64,000 nt of DNA, taken from assembly GCA_022419385.1 (NCBI GenBank), contig JAJUBI010000002.1, positions 1,612,001 through 1,676,000 of the forward strand, given 5' to 3'. Position numbers and translations under genes: made by a program. This stretch comes from Paraconiothyrium sp. Pb-2020 (Eukaryota > Ascomycota > Dothideomycetes > Pleosporales > Didymosphaeriaceae). The notes below the pieces were generated by a model, which saw only the letters and a list, made by a program, of their open reading frames with translations, did not search any database and was not told where the DNA came from. Below, piece by piece: positions 11,190-23,608 of this stretch; within the stretch, counting starts at the first letter, position 1; the number at the start of each line of letters is the position of its first letter.

Positions 11190-11497
11190 TTGCGATGTAC
11201 ATTAGGCAGCAAGTCAGGTCAGCGTGAAAGCACGCTAGAATATGATATAGACAGCTTTGATGATCAGGGTTCCAGTCGTCGTGTTTCCAGAAGCCGCGTA
11301 TCTCAGACGCTGTGGGTTCCAAAGATCGTTGATATACTCACATACTGATAGAATTATGGTATACATGTGTATTGGGCTACCTATCATTGCACACCTACGT
11401 GGTCTGCCGACGGTTGACCCTAGGTTCATACGGCGGTGGGGCATCATAATCGGCAGGCCTTCCAATCTGCCCTGTCATGTCACCAATCACTGGCACT
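11190..11497. other. Intergenic between convergent genes
   Basis: 308 bases between the 3' ends of the plus-strand gene at 10395 and the minus-strand gene at 11498. It probably holds both 3' UTRs; no terminator-specific signal is identifiable. Confidence 0.4.
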
Positions 11498-11758
11498 CTA
11501 ATTGAATCTTCCGATCTTCTTGCCCATCGAATTCCGTAGATAGCGTTCTGGTTTCTTACGGCCGACTTCAACATCGTCTTTGAGTGGATGCATTATCCCC
11601 TCTTCTTCCTCTTGCTTTCTCTGCGCTCCTCGCTTTCTACGGCTGCTACAGATCGCCAAGAGGACCGCAATAAATACGACCGAAACAACACCTCCAAAAA
11701 TGGCGGCTGGATGGGGACCACACCTATTCGTGTAAGAACAACTTGAGCGTCTATTCAT
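11498..11758 (-). CDS. Small single-pass membrane protein, hypothetical
   Basis: 86 aa from an ATG at 11758. A short Cys-containing N-terminus (SSCSYTNRCGPHP) precedes one hydrophobic segment of about 18 residues, FGGVVSVVFIAVLLAIC at roughly residues 21-37. A strongly basic stop-transfer stretch SSRRKRGAQRKQ and a charged tail follow. This order suggests a type III or type I single-pass membrane protein with a cytosolic C-terminus. No family recognised. It may be complete, or the last exon of a larger protein with an upstream ectodomain exon that I could not identify. Confidence 0.4.
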   Translation of the reverse strand: MNRRSSCSYTNRCGPHPAAIFGGVVSVVFIAVLLAICSSRRKRGAQRKQEEEEGIMHPLKDDVEVGRKKPERYLRNSMGKKIGRFN

Positions 11759-14487
11759 ATGTGGAGCGAAGCTGGAGTGCGGTGTGAGCGGTCGTGATAA
11801 TAAAAGTCTTGCTAGTGGAGCCTACGTTGTGTAAGGGAATGGTACGGCCATAGTGAACCGGCGGCGATGGTGTTGGCAAGCGGCAGCAATTTTCGTAGGC
11901 GATTCAAACAAAACAGATGTCGCGGATGACCTCTAGAATCTCATTTAGGGACGGTTGCTATAGCGTTATGCAAACTCAACTTAACGACAGTTCAGCACTT
12001 ATAAAAAAGAATGGGGATCATGCGCGCAAATGGATAGTGGCATGATCTTGGCCCAAACGCACGCTGGCATAGCCAGGGCTCAATCTGGAACGAACGAATG
12101 AAGTATCATGTATAACATCCGGTGAACTATTTGGTGTACTCAGTGGGACGAATATTAAGGCTTATTTCGCCCGATGAGGTGGCACTGTTTCGCCCCATCC
12201 AGGCAGATAGGATGCCTGATCTTGCGTAAACTAGCGCCATTGCGCATGTCATAGCCGCATAGCCTTTAAGTATGTTCTTGATGCTTTCACTTGCGGCCTC
12301 CTATGAACATGGCAGAACGTATTTGCACATCGGATGCATGCTCAGGCCAGACGGTACTCACCATCGACGGCTGCGAAAAACTTGATACACGGCAGCGGCG
12401 CAAAGATAAAGGAGAAGCATCCAGCTATGAGCCCGATGGAGCATAAAGAGAGCTCCGGTTACTGCATTGTATCGATGACTACGCTATTCCGGCGCACCTC
12501 GTTGTCGGACAGCAACATTCTGGCCCCCACCCATGATTACAAGGCGCTCGATTGCGTCAGGAACGAACGGAAAATGACGGATTGGTTCGCTTGGATGTAG
12601 GGAGTTATATAAGCCTAAGCGCCTAGGAGGGTCCGCAGACAGCAACGTTGATGCGCATAGCATAGCACGCTACTTTACGCAATAACTTTTGTAGGTCCCG
12701 AGATAGGGTCGGAAAATGGGGGTCGGAAGATGGCCTACTGCGAAAGGCCAAAGATGCGGAAGTAGTACAGGTCCTGTTGCGCGACAGGTTCCAGAATATC
12801 AATCAAATGGCAGGCCGCTGAGTTTGACCTCTCCAAATGAGTCTTATAGTTTTGACGATTCTTGTAGCTCTCGTCATTGCGTTGCATGAAAGAAGTAGGA
12901 CCAAGATGAAACACCACGAGCTATCAAGGCATGGACGAAAGTGTCTACCTCCCGCTAGCTTTACCCCTCTTCGACTCAGATCAGTACTCGGACTTAGCTG
13001 ACCAAAGTTTGAGTGTCTCTCCCCGGAATATTGTTGGAGCAAGTGGGGGCCCTTTGATCGTCTGTGAGACTCGATCAGGAACTTTCGTTAGAGACCATCG
13101 CATTTCAATCGGAGAATGTGTGGTATGACGGTCTGTCTGGATGTTGAAGCTTTTCCTCCATTGTCAGGCGGGAAGTATACTTCACTGATCAAAGCTTTGT
13201 ATAGGGCAATGTGTTCGGACGTCACTCGGATGGACCGCCTCACTAAACGGAGGCTAAGTACACGATCAAAGAGCCCGGGTAAATCAGCATCTTGTTCCGA
13301 ACTAACATCGAGTTGGAGCTCTATGGAACGATCAATTGTCTACACCTAAAGTGGTAACAGAAGAGCAAAGTGGTTTTGGACCGATCTGCCTAGCATGACT
13401 CGTATCCTAAGTCTCTCCATTCCTAGTCAAGTCTAGTTGAATTTGGTCTGTTCTCTGAGCAGTCAAACAGTAACTTCAGATAGCTCCATAGTGCACACTG
13501 AAAGCACGGAGATCTGGTCCATTGAAGTTGCAGGATCATCGGAGAGTTAGGGGAGCGTGAGGAGTTGTTATTCCGCATGCACTACTAGGTATGCCGGTTG
13601 CTCTTCACAACGTATCGTAGTACCATACGTAGGCCTATCCATTCGAGTCCTCTTAAATCCAGCAAACCTCGTTTTCAACTTTATTCGTCCTACGATATCT
13701 AATTGGCGGACTGTTCCACAATCCCAAGATTAACCGGATACGGACAACTGGATGCACTAAGTGCACCGGGCAAGCCTTTACAGCACGCGGCATAATGTCA
13801 GAAGCGGACATCGCGTAAGAATCGCTGTCCTGCTCAAATGTGTTCATAGCTGCGAGTAAAGAGTGGCACGTGAGACCTGGTGACCTATCTTTGCACTACA
13901 TGTACCCACCTTATCGTATCTATGGTACCTACCATAGGTAGTTAATAATGCCCGCTGCGCGACAGCCAAGACATTCGATCCGAGAATTTCACGGTGAGGA
14001 TCATGCTAGTGCGAGTCAGACCGGAGCAAGGTCGCAGATGTCTTACCTGGGCAGCCGTCCGAGCTCAATATCACGCTCTAGCTTGCTTTCCGCACTGGAA
14101 CAGCTTACACTGCATGTAGCGCCAATACGCACACAACAAATCTGCATATACAATGCCTCGTTGTGGATATAATAGACAATATAGATTGTGGTGGTCCAGA
14201 TGAGGTCAAGAACGTCTGGAGGAGGGACCATCGCGTGAGCATGTGACTGGCTAGAGCCCGCCAAGCACGGTTAGCGGCGCTAACTACGCGAGCGTGAATG
14301 TTTTTACCTCGCACCTCGAACTTAGGCATGTCTCCACTCACCGACACTATATAAACACCTCAACCACTTCAACGCCACAACGCCATCAAGTTCCATCAAT
14401 CCATCCCTGTCACTCGTTGATACCGACTGCGCGCACTTGCCTACGGCCCCTGGACTAGTGAATAGGGCTGCAGGCCGCATTGTTGCT
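11759..14487. other. Gene-poor interval
   Basis: About 2.7 kb without a convincing gene on either strand; only short, mutually inconsistent open frames. The last 150 bases, with CACTATATAAACACC at about 14343-14357, contain a TATA-like box appropriate for the gene starting at 14488. Confidence 0.4.
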
Positions 14488-15847
14488 ATGTCACCTGCTC
14501 CAATCACCCAGGATGCAGGCGCGGCTGCCTCGCCTTCCCCACCACAAACTCAAAAAACTCCACCAAAACAACAAAGTAAGTCAGGATCGAGTGAGAACAC
14601 GTTCAATGTGTTAATATGGTGCAGGCTCTCCTCACATGCCAAGCTTCGATGATATGTTCCACCAAAAGTTCATGGACATCATTCAGCAATGGAAGGATGA
14701 CCCGCGCTCTGCTCAACTGACCTCAAGGGACCGCAAAGATTTCATTGATTCAGCCTACCGCGATACTGACCGGGAGGTCTTCGGTGGTCGCCAGTTGTCA
14801 GATCAAGAAATCAAGCTTCGTGCTCTCACTAAGGTCTTCTACAAGGTTCTTTCGGAAGAGCCGTGGTCGGAAGACTGGATTCGACCTCACGACGTGGAGC
14901 GCAAGTTATCTAGGTTTGAAATGCACAAGGACTCGGTCAAGCTCGCAGCTGAACACGGCATCTTCACGCCAAAAGAAGCTATCATAGCCGCCCGCAAAGC
15001 ATTGCAGCTGCAGAAGAACGTTTCACGGGACAGAGAAGGCAATCCTGACAAGAGTAATTTGCGTGGTCCATTTGACGATATTGAGATCATCTACATTCCC
15101 GGCACTGTATCCTCAACCGCTACCAACAAGATCGATAGAGATAACATCTACCCCGTGTCAGTCGCCAGCGTTGCGCACATCCTGCACAATCACATTTGCC
15201 GCGATATGACTAGGCCTTTTGCCATGGCTCAAAAGTTCGTCACTGTGACGGATAACGATGAGCTGACCAAGATGCGCCAGTTCGCCTGTGACGTGTGCGA
15301 TTTCGCACCCCATCTTCTCGACAACGACAATATCAGTCTGCTTGTCGTGCTTCTCATCCTGACTCGTTCGGAGATCTGCAGGCGCTTCGAGAACAACGGT
15401 ATCCGCATCGAAGGTTCCACTGTCAGCCACCGTAGAGCCGAGTGCATGAAGCAGAAACTGGGTTGGAAGAATCCCGAGGAGCGCAAGCCGTTTGATAATG
15501 TTGCGATCGAGCTCCAGACTCGAGTCAAGAATGCCTGCTTCCCTGCACCCCGCCTTCAGCGCGGTCCTCCCAAGCACAAGACAAGCCGCAAGTCCTCTAC
15601 TCCCGGAACGACTGGCACCCCTCCGCTCGCGTACTTCGCAGCTCCCCAACCTCGAGCTCCCATGTCGTCAACTCTGGCCAATTATGGCATCAACGTCCCA
15701 GATCCATCTACGGCAGCTCCGTACGCCATGAGCCACCAACAATGGATGAACGGCGCGGATCCTGTGCGTTCAAAGGCAACCCCTGTCCGTACTCCCCCCA
15801 AAACAGGCCCGGGTAGCAGTGCCACCGAGCCGATGGACGTCGATTAG
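14488..15847 (+). CDS. Hypothetical protein, 436 aa
   Basis: Two exons: 14488-14575 and 14625-15847, with a 49-base intron (GTAAGT donor, GCAG acceptor) that joins in phase 1 to give QQSSPHMPSF. A TATA-like sequence lies about 130 bases upstream of the ATG. The first 30 residues are Pro/Gln/Ser-rich. The core, residues about 35-330, is a helical soluble domain (RDRKDFIDSAYRDTDREVFG, YIPGTVSSTATNKIDRDNIY, CDVCDFAPHLLDNDN, LLVVLLILTRSEICRRF). The tail after about residue 340 is basic and Pro/Ser/Thr-rich, ending EPMDVD. I do not recognise the fold or family. No nearby partner suggests a role. Confidence 0.6.
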
Positions 15848-18117
15848 CCTCGTATGGCACATTACGGTCGAATTCTCTCTATAGGATTCATTGCATCACA
15901 ACGGCGTCGGATTACCATTGCTTCTGTTTTCTAATATGAATGCGACTCAGCATAATGGCGTCTACAGCAATAGGCGCTACGGGGCCACCTTTTCTTTCGC
16001 TTCATTCGTATGGCGTGGGCGGCGCTTTATGGGGCTTAGGCCTGCTTTCTTGATCTGCATACCGGTCGGTCACATGGCGTAGCTTGAGTATTCCTTCAAT
16101 TCAATTTGCGAAGTCTGTACAATGCAAGCATAATTAAGTTTCCTGACGTGAAAATTGCGCGAATGAAGGGGTCAAACGCGTCGCGCCGATCTCGCGCGCC
16201 GGTCGTACACCGCTTCGACCCGTTCTGGTTAGGATGGCCGGCCATCGAATTTCATGTCCGACACCTTGCACGACATCACATACAATCTACAACCATCCGC
16301 GCTAAGCTATCGACTATACAAAGGCTTTCTCACCTCCTACGCCCTAGTATCTTCCAGATGCTACCTTCGAGGCCTCCACAATCGTCGTCAGCCGATATTC
16401 CGAGTCGTGTTCTCAACCGCATACACAAATCCTCCTGCTACCTGTCACTGAGATCATCTATACGGCAGGGTCGTGACATGCAGCGCATACCGGTAAAGCG
16501 CAATCTGAGAGACATCGGCTTCTGAAACGAGCTTTCGCCGTCTGCCTGCACGAGCTTGCTGGTCGTGTATCCACTTTCCCACCCGGATAACGCGTCTTGC
16601 AACCCGCAGCAGTTATATGGATATCGTCCTCATAGTGCATCTCCGGATGTCTTTTGTTCTCATACAGATCCCTGTTTCTTGGATTCTTGGCTTGCGTGCT
16701 GTAGCAGGAGAATGAGTTGTTGCATGCCAATTTAGTAGTCCATGATTTCGATCACCTCTGGAAGTCGTTTGTGTATCGGATTTAACATGGAAAAACTAAA
16801 TTCGATGTGTGAACCAGGATGTTTCACAGGTAGGATTACCTGTACTAGTTCAACGATGGACCGTTCATCAGTGAGGAAGACCTTTGTTAGAGGTCATCCC
16901 TCGCGTTGCTTCTGCCTCTATCACCTTCATGCAAATGGATACTCCGATTACCCTCAATGATTAAAAGACCTGCATCTACTACACGACTCTCAACACCGGC
17001 ACAAGCAGTTTACTCTTACATATGCGTGAGGTCCCTCCGTGGATAAATAACGACAAGTTAACATGGAACAGATTCGTAGCACCTCCTAGACGGCTTGAAC
17101 GAAGCCGCGCTCGGTCTGGTGAAGGTGCTGCTCTGGGGGCAAGATCGTCATACTAGTACGGCAGGAAGGGCTTGTTAAGGGCGCGCCTGGGTTAATCTTG
17201 ATCTTGGAACCCTTGATCGAGATATTGTCTCTTGAAGATAAGGATGAGCAGCGCATAGACAGCTTCTTCTTAAGAATTCAGCCGCATAGCTACATGGCCA
17301 GGAATTTGGATTGATAAGGAAAACCTGAAGGTTTCAGGGCAAGTGAAGTTGAAGAAAGAGCCACCATGTCGAGAGGGCTATATGGTAGATGGTAGCCTTG
17401 CGGTATGATAGTACCAGTATGCAAATGTCTGTAATACAATGGTCGTAACCTGAAGGTCGATCGTTCGTTTGTCCGTAGGATGATGTCTTTGCAGCGGAGC
17501 CTTCACAGCTTTTCTGACCTCACGGTGCCACAGTCAATGCACGTTTTGCGATCTATGAGTTCGAGAATAAAGCGTATTCTAGACTGTTGAGAGTGGCATT
17601 GGCATTGGCAATCCACATATATCGCGGGCTAAACCCGATTCGGACACGTGCAGTACGGCCAAAAAAACGTGGCGGATCACTCCCTCCCGGTCATAGGATC
17701 TCCTACTCATCACATTCACAGTAATACGCTGACAATACCATGCAGTATATGTTCGTGACATAGATGCATGCGAAAGCATACATGTCAAAGCCGTCATTCG
17801 GTTATTGCTTCCCAAGGCTACCAGTACCCCTCGCAGCGCGCCCCGTCACCGCCATTTCAGGTGACCTTAGGCTCCCAAATCCACGGATTACCTCCGCGAA
17901 CTCGGACACATTTCTACGCAACTTCGGCACGTAACAACTCTTACCTATGTCCGCTTTCAGGAGCGACATCCCGAAATCCTTGACTGTCTTTCGAGCCTCA
18001 TTCCTCGGCTGATCCAAACGGTACTCTCGCGAGCATGCCATCGACATCTTCATATTCATCGACGCGATTTATATTCTTAGATGGCCGGATCTCCCAAAAT
18101 CATCCTTATAGCTAGAC
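15848..18117. other. Gene-poor interval
   Basis: About 2.3 kb. Minus-strand open stretches exist near 17087-17253 and 17802-18059, but they do not assemble into a credible gene and one ends only about 60 bases from the ATG of the next plus-strand gene. The final part presumably serves as that gene's promoter. Confidence 0.4.
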
Positions 18118-19976
18118 ATGCTGTCAATTTTTTCGTCCAAGTCTCGACATGCGAAAAGGTCCCCTTCGCGGTCTCCTTCTCGACCGCGACTGCCTGATGA
18201 ACCTCGCGATAAACCAAAGGCTGCGCTGGATGAGCGATTTCAAAGCCTAGATTTCTGGGTCATCAAAGACCAAACTAAGGTAAGTGTTTCTTGACCTAAG
18301 CGGTATCCTTCCACTTGATGGTACCTGCCTGATGAGAAGGCTGAAGGCTGAGTCACGTGTTTTGACACGCCCCGAATAGTCCCGGTTGATAGATTCCTCA
18401 CTGACTGCCAGGTGCGATCATAGGTATCGAAGCGCATTGTCCCGTATATGACAGCAGAAATCCCGGAGGAGCAACAACTGCAATGTTTAAGAGAGACTAA
18501 ACCATGGGTCGAAGAATTCATTGATTCCGAAGACGGTGAAGACGAAGACGATGCAAGTGATGCTGCAGAGTGAGTGATCCCAATCAAATCATCTAGACCC
18601 AGGAAAAATATCCTGTGAAAACCAGACGCAGCGGAAACCGGTCCTTCACAGCCACCCTCTGCGTGTTGAATGTGAAACTAACCTTATTGCTGCATAATAG
18701 GAGATTCTCTCATACTGAGGCCGTATTTTGGAAAGACCCTGAAGGCACAACCAAGGAACTGCGCGACGTGACACGCTCATGGTTCCACATGCTGCTCCGC
18801 TACACATTCCGCACCAAACTTCGAGACGGTTGGAAGACACCGTCTCCCGCATTCGACCTTGAGGATTTTGATGACGAGCAATTTACATCGCAGCTGGACG
18901 AGAAGCAAGTGCGGAGCTTAGTTCGGCGCGCCAACTTGTTCAATGAGTATAAGGAGACCTATAAGGTGACGAAAGGGCGGATCGGTTGGACACGCTTCTG
19001 CATACGCATCAAGTCATTCACACAGCTTGTAGGTCTGCAGACTGAGTCCATCAAAGTGGAGCAAATCCTTCAAGAGTTGGAAAAAGGCTTGCCGGAATTG
19101 AAAAACGCAAGGGTGCTACAATCGCAAAGTCTTCTTATTGAACGCCTGAAAGCTGACGCTCGATCGGAACGAGAACTTCGAGAAAAGATTGCAGCTGACG
19201 CTGCGTCCGTCAGCACACTTCGTGCACAATTCGAATCCAAGAAGGCGGAATCAGAGCGTCAACTTCGTCTGCAACTTGAAACCAAGAAAGCCGAGTCAGA
19301 GCGCCTGTTACGGAAACAACTCGAAGCTAAGGGAGCAGAAGCAGAGCGCAAGCTACGCAAGCAACTCGAAGCCAAGACAGCCGAAGCCGAGCGGAGGCTC
19401 CGTGAACAGCTTGAAGCAAAGACCGCGGAGTCGGAGCGTGCACTTCACGAACGTCTTGCAGCAAATGCCGAATCGGAACGCAAGCTGCGCGAGAATCTTC
19501 AAGCTAAGTCAGATGCAGAGCAAAGGCTGCGTGAAAATTTACAAGCAAAATCCGATGCAGAACGAAAGCATCGCATTCACGACTCTCTCGTCTCATGCCG
19601 CGAGCTGATGGAGAAATTGGTTGGTGGTGAACTGCCTGCTGCAAGACAAGGAAACTTCAAAGGTCAGCAGTACAAACAGCGTTGGAAGGATTTGTTCCAT
19701 ACCCAATGGACGAACTGTAAAGCAAAAAAGCCAGCAGGGCATCCGCTTGTGGGCTTGGTTGCTCAGCAGAAATACTACGTCGTGGGAAAAGATCTGTATG
19801 GAACGATAAGTGAACGTCTACACAATCATAAGGAGTATCGTGATAAAGAGGTGGACGCGGACGTACTGCGTATGGTGCACGCCATTTTACCCGCTGCCTA
19901 CTCAAGCCCAACAAGTACGGAGAAAGAGCGAGACTGGAGCATTGTTACGGAGAAGAAGCGGTGGGGATTGACATAA
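18118..19976 (+). CDS. Coiled-coil repeat protein, hypothetical, 527 aa
   Basis: Three exons: 18118-18279, 18424-18569 and 18701-19976. Introns are 144 and 131 bases with GTAAGT/TAG and GTGAGT/TAG ends, joined in phases 0 and 2; the second has a clear ACTAAC branch site. The start is basic and Ser/Arg-rich (SKSRHAKRSPSRSPSRPR). An acidic patch (DSEDGEDEDDASDAAE) precedes a globular part with SHTEAVFWKDPEGTT and TRSWFHMLLRYTF. The centre is an uninterrupted coiled coil built from tandem 15- then 14-residue repeats (see the repeat entry). The C-terminal part (QQKYYVVGKDLYGTISERLH, VLRMVHAILPAAY) looks globular again. Family not recognised; the sandwich of two globular ends around a rod suggests a structural or tethering role, which is inference. 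Confidence 0.65.
19218..19568 (+). repeat. Tandem in-frame 45/42-base coiled-coil repeats
   Basis: Eight consecutive units inside the 18118 gene. Five units are 45 bases (15 aa, consensus LRKQLEAKTAEAER plus one residue) from 19218 to 19442. Three are 42 bases (14 aa, consensus LRENLQAKSDAERK) from 19443 to 19568. The 14-residue units equal two perfect heptads, while the 15-residue units add one residue per repeat. Confidence 0.85.
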
Positions 19977-21561
19977 AACGGAGATATCGCCAAACCGTGA
20001 ATACTCTGTGTGCCCTTTGAACCAGCCTTATACGGTCCGAGCCGTTCAACCTTGAAGTGATGCGAGTGGGCAATCACGCCCCATCACCTGTCTTCCTGTT
20101 TCCGCGAATGAAGAAGCCGTGTGCATGGCAGCACCATTCCCCAGTACAGAAACGGTGGGAGGAAGCATAATCTGCAGTAGAATCATACAGCGCCAGACGC
20201 ATGGATACCTCTCGGACGTGTTTCAATGTCGAACTTTACAGAAGCACTCAACAAATGGCAAGATTCTCGGTCCTGTACAAGTACCTCAAACATCTTTGGA
20301 ATCGTACTGTACAATGCTTTTGCAACCATACAAAGCATTTTTGTTCATTTTTCACGATTCACGATTTACACGATTTGCATACGGCTAAGTGGCGTACTAC
20401 GGAGTTGTATATCAAGCACGATATGTTCCAAGATATTAGGTGTTGACGTCGTCATTGTATGATGGTCTTTTCTTTCCTCGTAATCCTTTAGACTCTACGT
20501 CTCTGCAGGAGTTGATGTTAGTTTAACGCCAATTTGATGATAATCTAACCCTTTGACATCTTTATTGTAATCCTTAACTCACGTGTGGAAGCGTTTCATC
20601 GATGAGATAGTGATAATAAAATGCTCAAGCATGTCCGATAAGCAGAATGCGTCCTTCACATATACGCTTCCTGCAGTGGACGCTGTACAGAGACCAGCTC
20701 TGGGACTTCAAAGTCTGAAGTAGTAGCCGTGGCGTTCCTCATGCATCGTATCCGTGTAGCTAATGCTTAGCTTTGTCACAAGTAATAAAGAGTTCATAAC
20801 ATCGCTTTCTTTGATCAACAAGGATGCATACGTTCGTAGACACTGCGGTATTGTTTCATCGAGGTCTCTTGAAATCGTCTCAGTGGCACAACTAGCTGGC
20901 AACTAGAAGCTTCTTTCACATATGCTTCGGCATCATGCACGCAAGCAGTGGACGTACAGGATTGGTAAGTTCTCAGGAACCAGAAAACTCCAGTTAATAC
21001 TTCACATTCTGTTCAGTCTTCTTGATGTTTCGCACACCTGGCTTCTTTGCTTGTAATATTGAAGCTCTTGTTGCGTCTTTACTCTTGCGCATGAGTATGC
21101 ACGCGACTGGCCAGTAGCTATCGGCAATTCTTCCCTTAGTGTTTGCTCAAGCATTTGTTTCAATACAAAACCCAATATGACCTATATAATTAATTGATCT
21201 TGAAGTCTGCTTGGCCCGATGTGGGAGATGTACTTAGCGATGTGCTGGACCGCACCAATGATTGGCTCGCCTGGAACTCAGCCCCAGGACCGCCAGCTCT
21301 AGCTACAGCGTGACCTAAGCGGGGCGGTTCATGGAACTCTTGACTGTCTGGGCGTCGCTTCTTCGCGCCTTTCAATGCACTGCAATCATACTCTCTTTGT
21401 ATCATTTACAAAAGCACTACATATCCAGAGAGGCTAGAGGTCCGGCAACCCGGCCGATCGGGCCTTCGGACACCACCGAATTAGCAATCCGAACGCGTTG
21501 CAACTAGGAATACAGCGCAGGCACAGCTAGTCAAGAGATAGATAGTATAGGAAAAGTCTAG
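19977..21561. other. Intergenic
   Basis: About 1.6 kb, moderately AT-rich, with only short chance frames. Nothing recognised. The distal end should hold the promoter of the HET gene. Confidence 0.4.
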
Positions 21562-23538
21562 ATGTCCGTATCCATTGATAGGCGGGTCCGCCTCTGCTCT
21601 CGCTGCAAGAATCTTGACATTGCAGGAGTGCGCTCATCGACACATCCAAGACAGTCTCTGGGACCGGTCGCAGCCTGGCATACGGATACCTGTGATCTTT
21701 GTAAATTTCTGGACAACCTTTTGTCGCGCGATCACTCCGATAGTCGTACAGAAAAGCAAGAGTATTTCCTATTTTCTATAAAGACCAGCCACAAAGATGT
21801 GTCCGACAGACTTCTACAGATATTGGACCACAGACTCATCGTGCTTTCGACTTCACAGAACGGGCCTCCACCTGGTAGGGTTCCATACATAGCTGCGCAT
21901 GTAGACGAGCCACCGCCGTGGTTAAAATACATCCAGCCCTTAATCGATTTTGAGCAGCCGAAGGAGTGGTTGAATATCTGCGCAGAATTGCATGGCGATA
22001 GCTGTAGTGGCGACAAAAGCAGCAGCATGGCTCATAATCTCACGCTAATCGACTGTATTACTGGCGAGATAGTAACAGCAGGAGACAAGGACCCTTACGT
22101 GGCCCTTAGTTATGTATGGGGCGACGAAGATGCATCTACGCGAGACTCCCATGCATATCCGAGGACTGTACAAAATGCCATGGTTGCGACACGGGAGCTT
22201 GGGTATCGGTGGTTGTGGGTTGACAAATATTGCATCGATCAAAACAATCCCCACAATGTCCACGATCAGCTGCAACAAATGGACATGATATACCGGCAGG
22301 CCGCTGTCACCATCATCGCAGCTGCAGGAACGAATGCACATTATGGTCTTCCGGGAGTCAATGAAAGCTACCGTAAACCGGCATTACCCGTCCGTGTCCA
22401 TGACGAGCGCTTGTACGAGATACCCAAGCCTGAGCGGCGACTTGACAATTGCAGGTGGACAACAAGAGCATGGACTTATCAAGAAGGCTTATTGTCAACG
22501 AGGAGACTAATATTCACAGACCAGCAGCTGTACTTCGAGTGCAATGGTTGCTACTGCGCTGAAATGATACAGATACCTGTGGAATCGTTCACGAAGCTCC
22601 ACGCTCCTGATAAACCGTATTTTCACAAGCGCTACCGCGGAGAGGGAAACCGCATGGGCACATTCCCCCTCAACGGCTATGGTGTCGACCCTTGGGACAT
22701 CTATACTCGGATCAGCGAATACTCTGAGAGATCACTATCTCATGATTCTGATATCCTGAACGGGATCTTGGGAATATTCCGAGCATTCGAAAAGACGCAA
22801 AATCCAATGCGACATCTGTATGGAATTCCTTTCCCAAAGGCAACAACCTGCCCGAATGAAATCAGAAAGTTCCGTAATTCAGACCAAGTTCTGCCCACAT
22901 TCTCTGAGAGCCTTAGTTGGAGCTTGGAGGTACCTTCGAAGCGACGACAAGGTTTTCCGAGCTGGTCATGGACGGGGTGGTATGGTAGAATCAACTGGCC
23001 CACTCTTTTCACGGATGTTAAGATTGTCCGAAAATCCAGCAAAATGGAACGCCCTCGACTTCCAGAAGAGACCGAACGAGCCATTGACTTGTCAATCGAG
23101 CTTCGCAGTGGTCATAAGATGAGGTGGACAGAGTTTCAGGATGACTACGAATCGCTCCTTGCTTCCGACGCACTCACTGGCTTTATATTCATCGACGCAC
23201 ATGCAACACCAGTCGTTTTGATCCCAGGTATGACGGACAGCGGGCTCCAAAGCTCCCGGTTTGGTCTAAATCTTGCCGAGGGATTTTATCCGGTTTTAGC
23301 TTCGATAACCACCGTGGAAGAATTGCGGCCCCAAGGTACGCTCCTTGCAATCCACTTCCACCGCACAGTGAAAAGAAACCAAGGCCGAGGCGGAATGTTG
23401 GTGACTGCGAGTGTCACCCAACACCTTTTGATAGTGCAACAGCTAGGAAGCCATTGGGAACGTGTAGCTATTGGCTCTTTTGTTGTTGATCCCGAGATCA
23501 AGGTGCCCTCAACGAGGCAACGGATACGGCTGGGTTGA
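21562..23538 (+). CDS. Heterokaryon incompatibility (HET) domain protein
   Basis: 658 aa, single exon, ATG at 21562. The HET domain spans about residues 175-325 with its diagnostic blocks: YVALSYVWGD near 180, YRWLWVDKYCIDQNN near 215, QQMDMIYRQAAVTIIAAAG near 240, and the RAWTYQEGLLSTRRLIFTD block near 310. HET domains act in non-self recognition after cell fusion, where incompatible alleles trigger cell death; many paralogues have unknown partners. Upstream of it are two CxxC pairs, LCSRCKNL at about residues 12-15 and CDLCKFL at 44-47, as in many HET proteins. The region after the domain includes GFPSWSWTGWYG, another common HET-protein block. Typical length. No NACHT/WD repeat or SesB-like partner gene is adjacent. 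Confidence 0.92.
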   Translation: MSVSIDRRVRLCSRCKNLDIAGVRSSTHPRQSLGPVAAWHTDTCDLCKFLDNLLSRDHSDSRTEKQEYFLFSIKTSHKDVSDRLLQILDHRLIVLSTSQNGPPPGRVPYIAAHVDEPPPWLKYIQPLIDFEQPKEWLNICAELHGDSCSGDKSSSMAHNLTLIDCITGEIVTAGDKDPYVALSYVWGDEDASTRDSHAYPRTVQNAMVATRELGYRWLWVDKYCIDQNNPHNVHDQLQQMDMIYRQAAVTIIAAAGTNAHYGLPGVNESYRKPALPVRVHDERLYEIPKPERRLDNCRWTTRAWTYQEGLLSTRRLIFTDQQLYFECNGCYCAEMIQIPVESFTKLHAPDKPYFHKRYRGEGNRMGTFPLNGYGVDPWDIYTRISEYSERSLSHDSDILNGILGIFRAFEKTQNPMRHLYGIPFPKATTCPNEIRKFRNSDQVLPTFSESLSWSLEVPSKRRQGFPSWSWTGWYGRINWPTLFTDVKIVRKSSKMERPRLPEETERAIDLSIELRSGHKMRWTEFQDDYESLLASDALTGFIFIDAHATPVVLIPGMTDSGLQSSRFGLNLAEGFYPVLASITTVEELRPQGTLLAIHFHRTVKRNQGRGGMLVTASVTQHLLIVQQLGSHWERVAIGSFVVDPEIKVPSTRQRIRLG

Positions 23539-23608
23539 TATTTCCTGTCTCCTGCATTGTAGCTAGATATAAAGCGATCATATTTGTATCGATTAGTAGA
23601 CGTTTCTG

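Noticed and set aside
17087..18059. Minus-strand coding-like pieces (KGSKIKINPGAPLTSPS near 17150; SLLKADIG near 17940)
   Set aside because: Could not be joined with splice sites and phase into one gene, and the upstream end would start about 60 bases from the ATG of the plus-strand coiled-coil gene.
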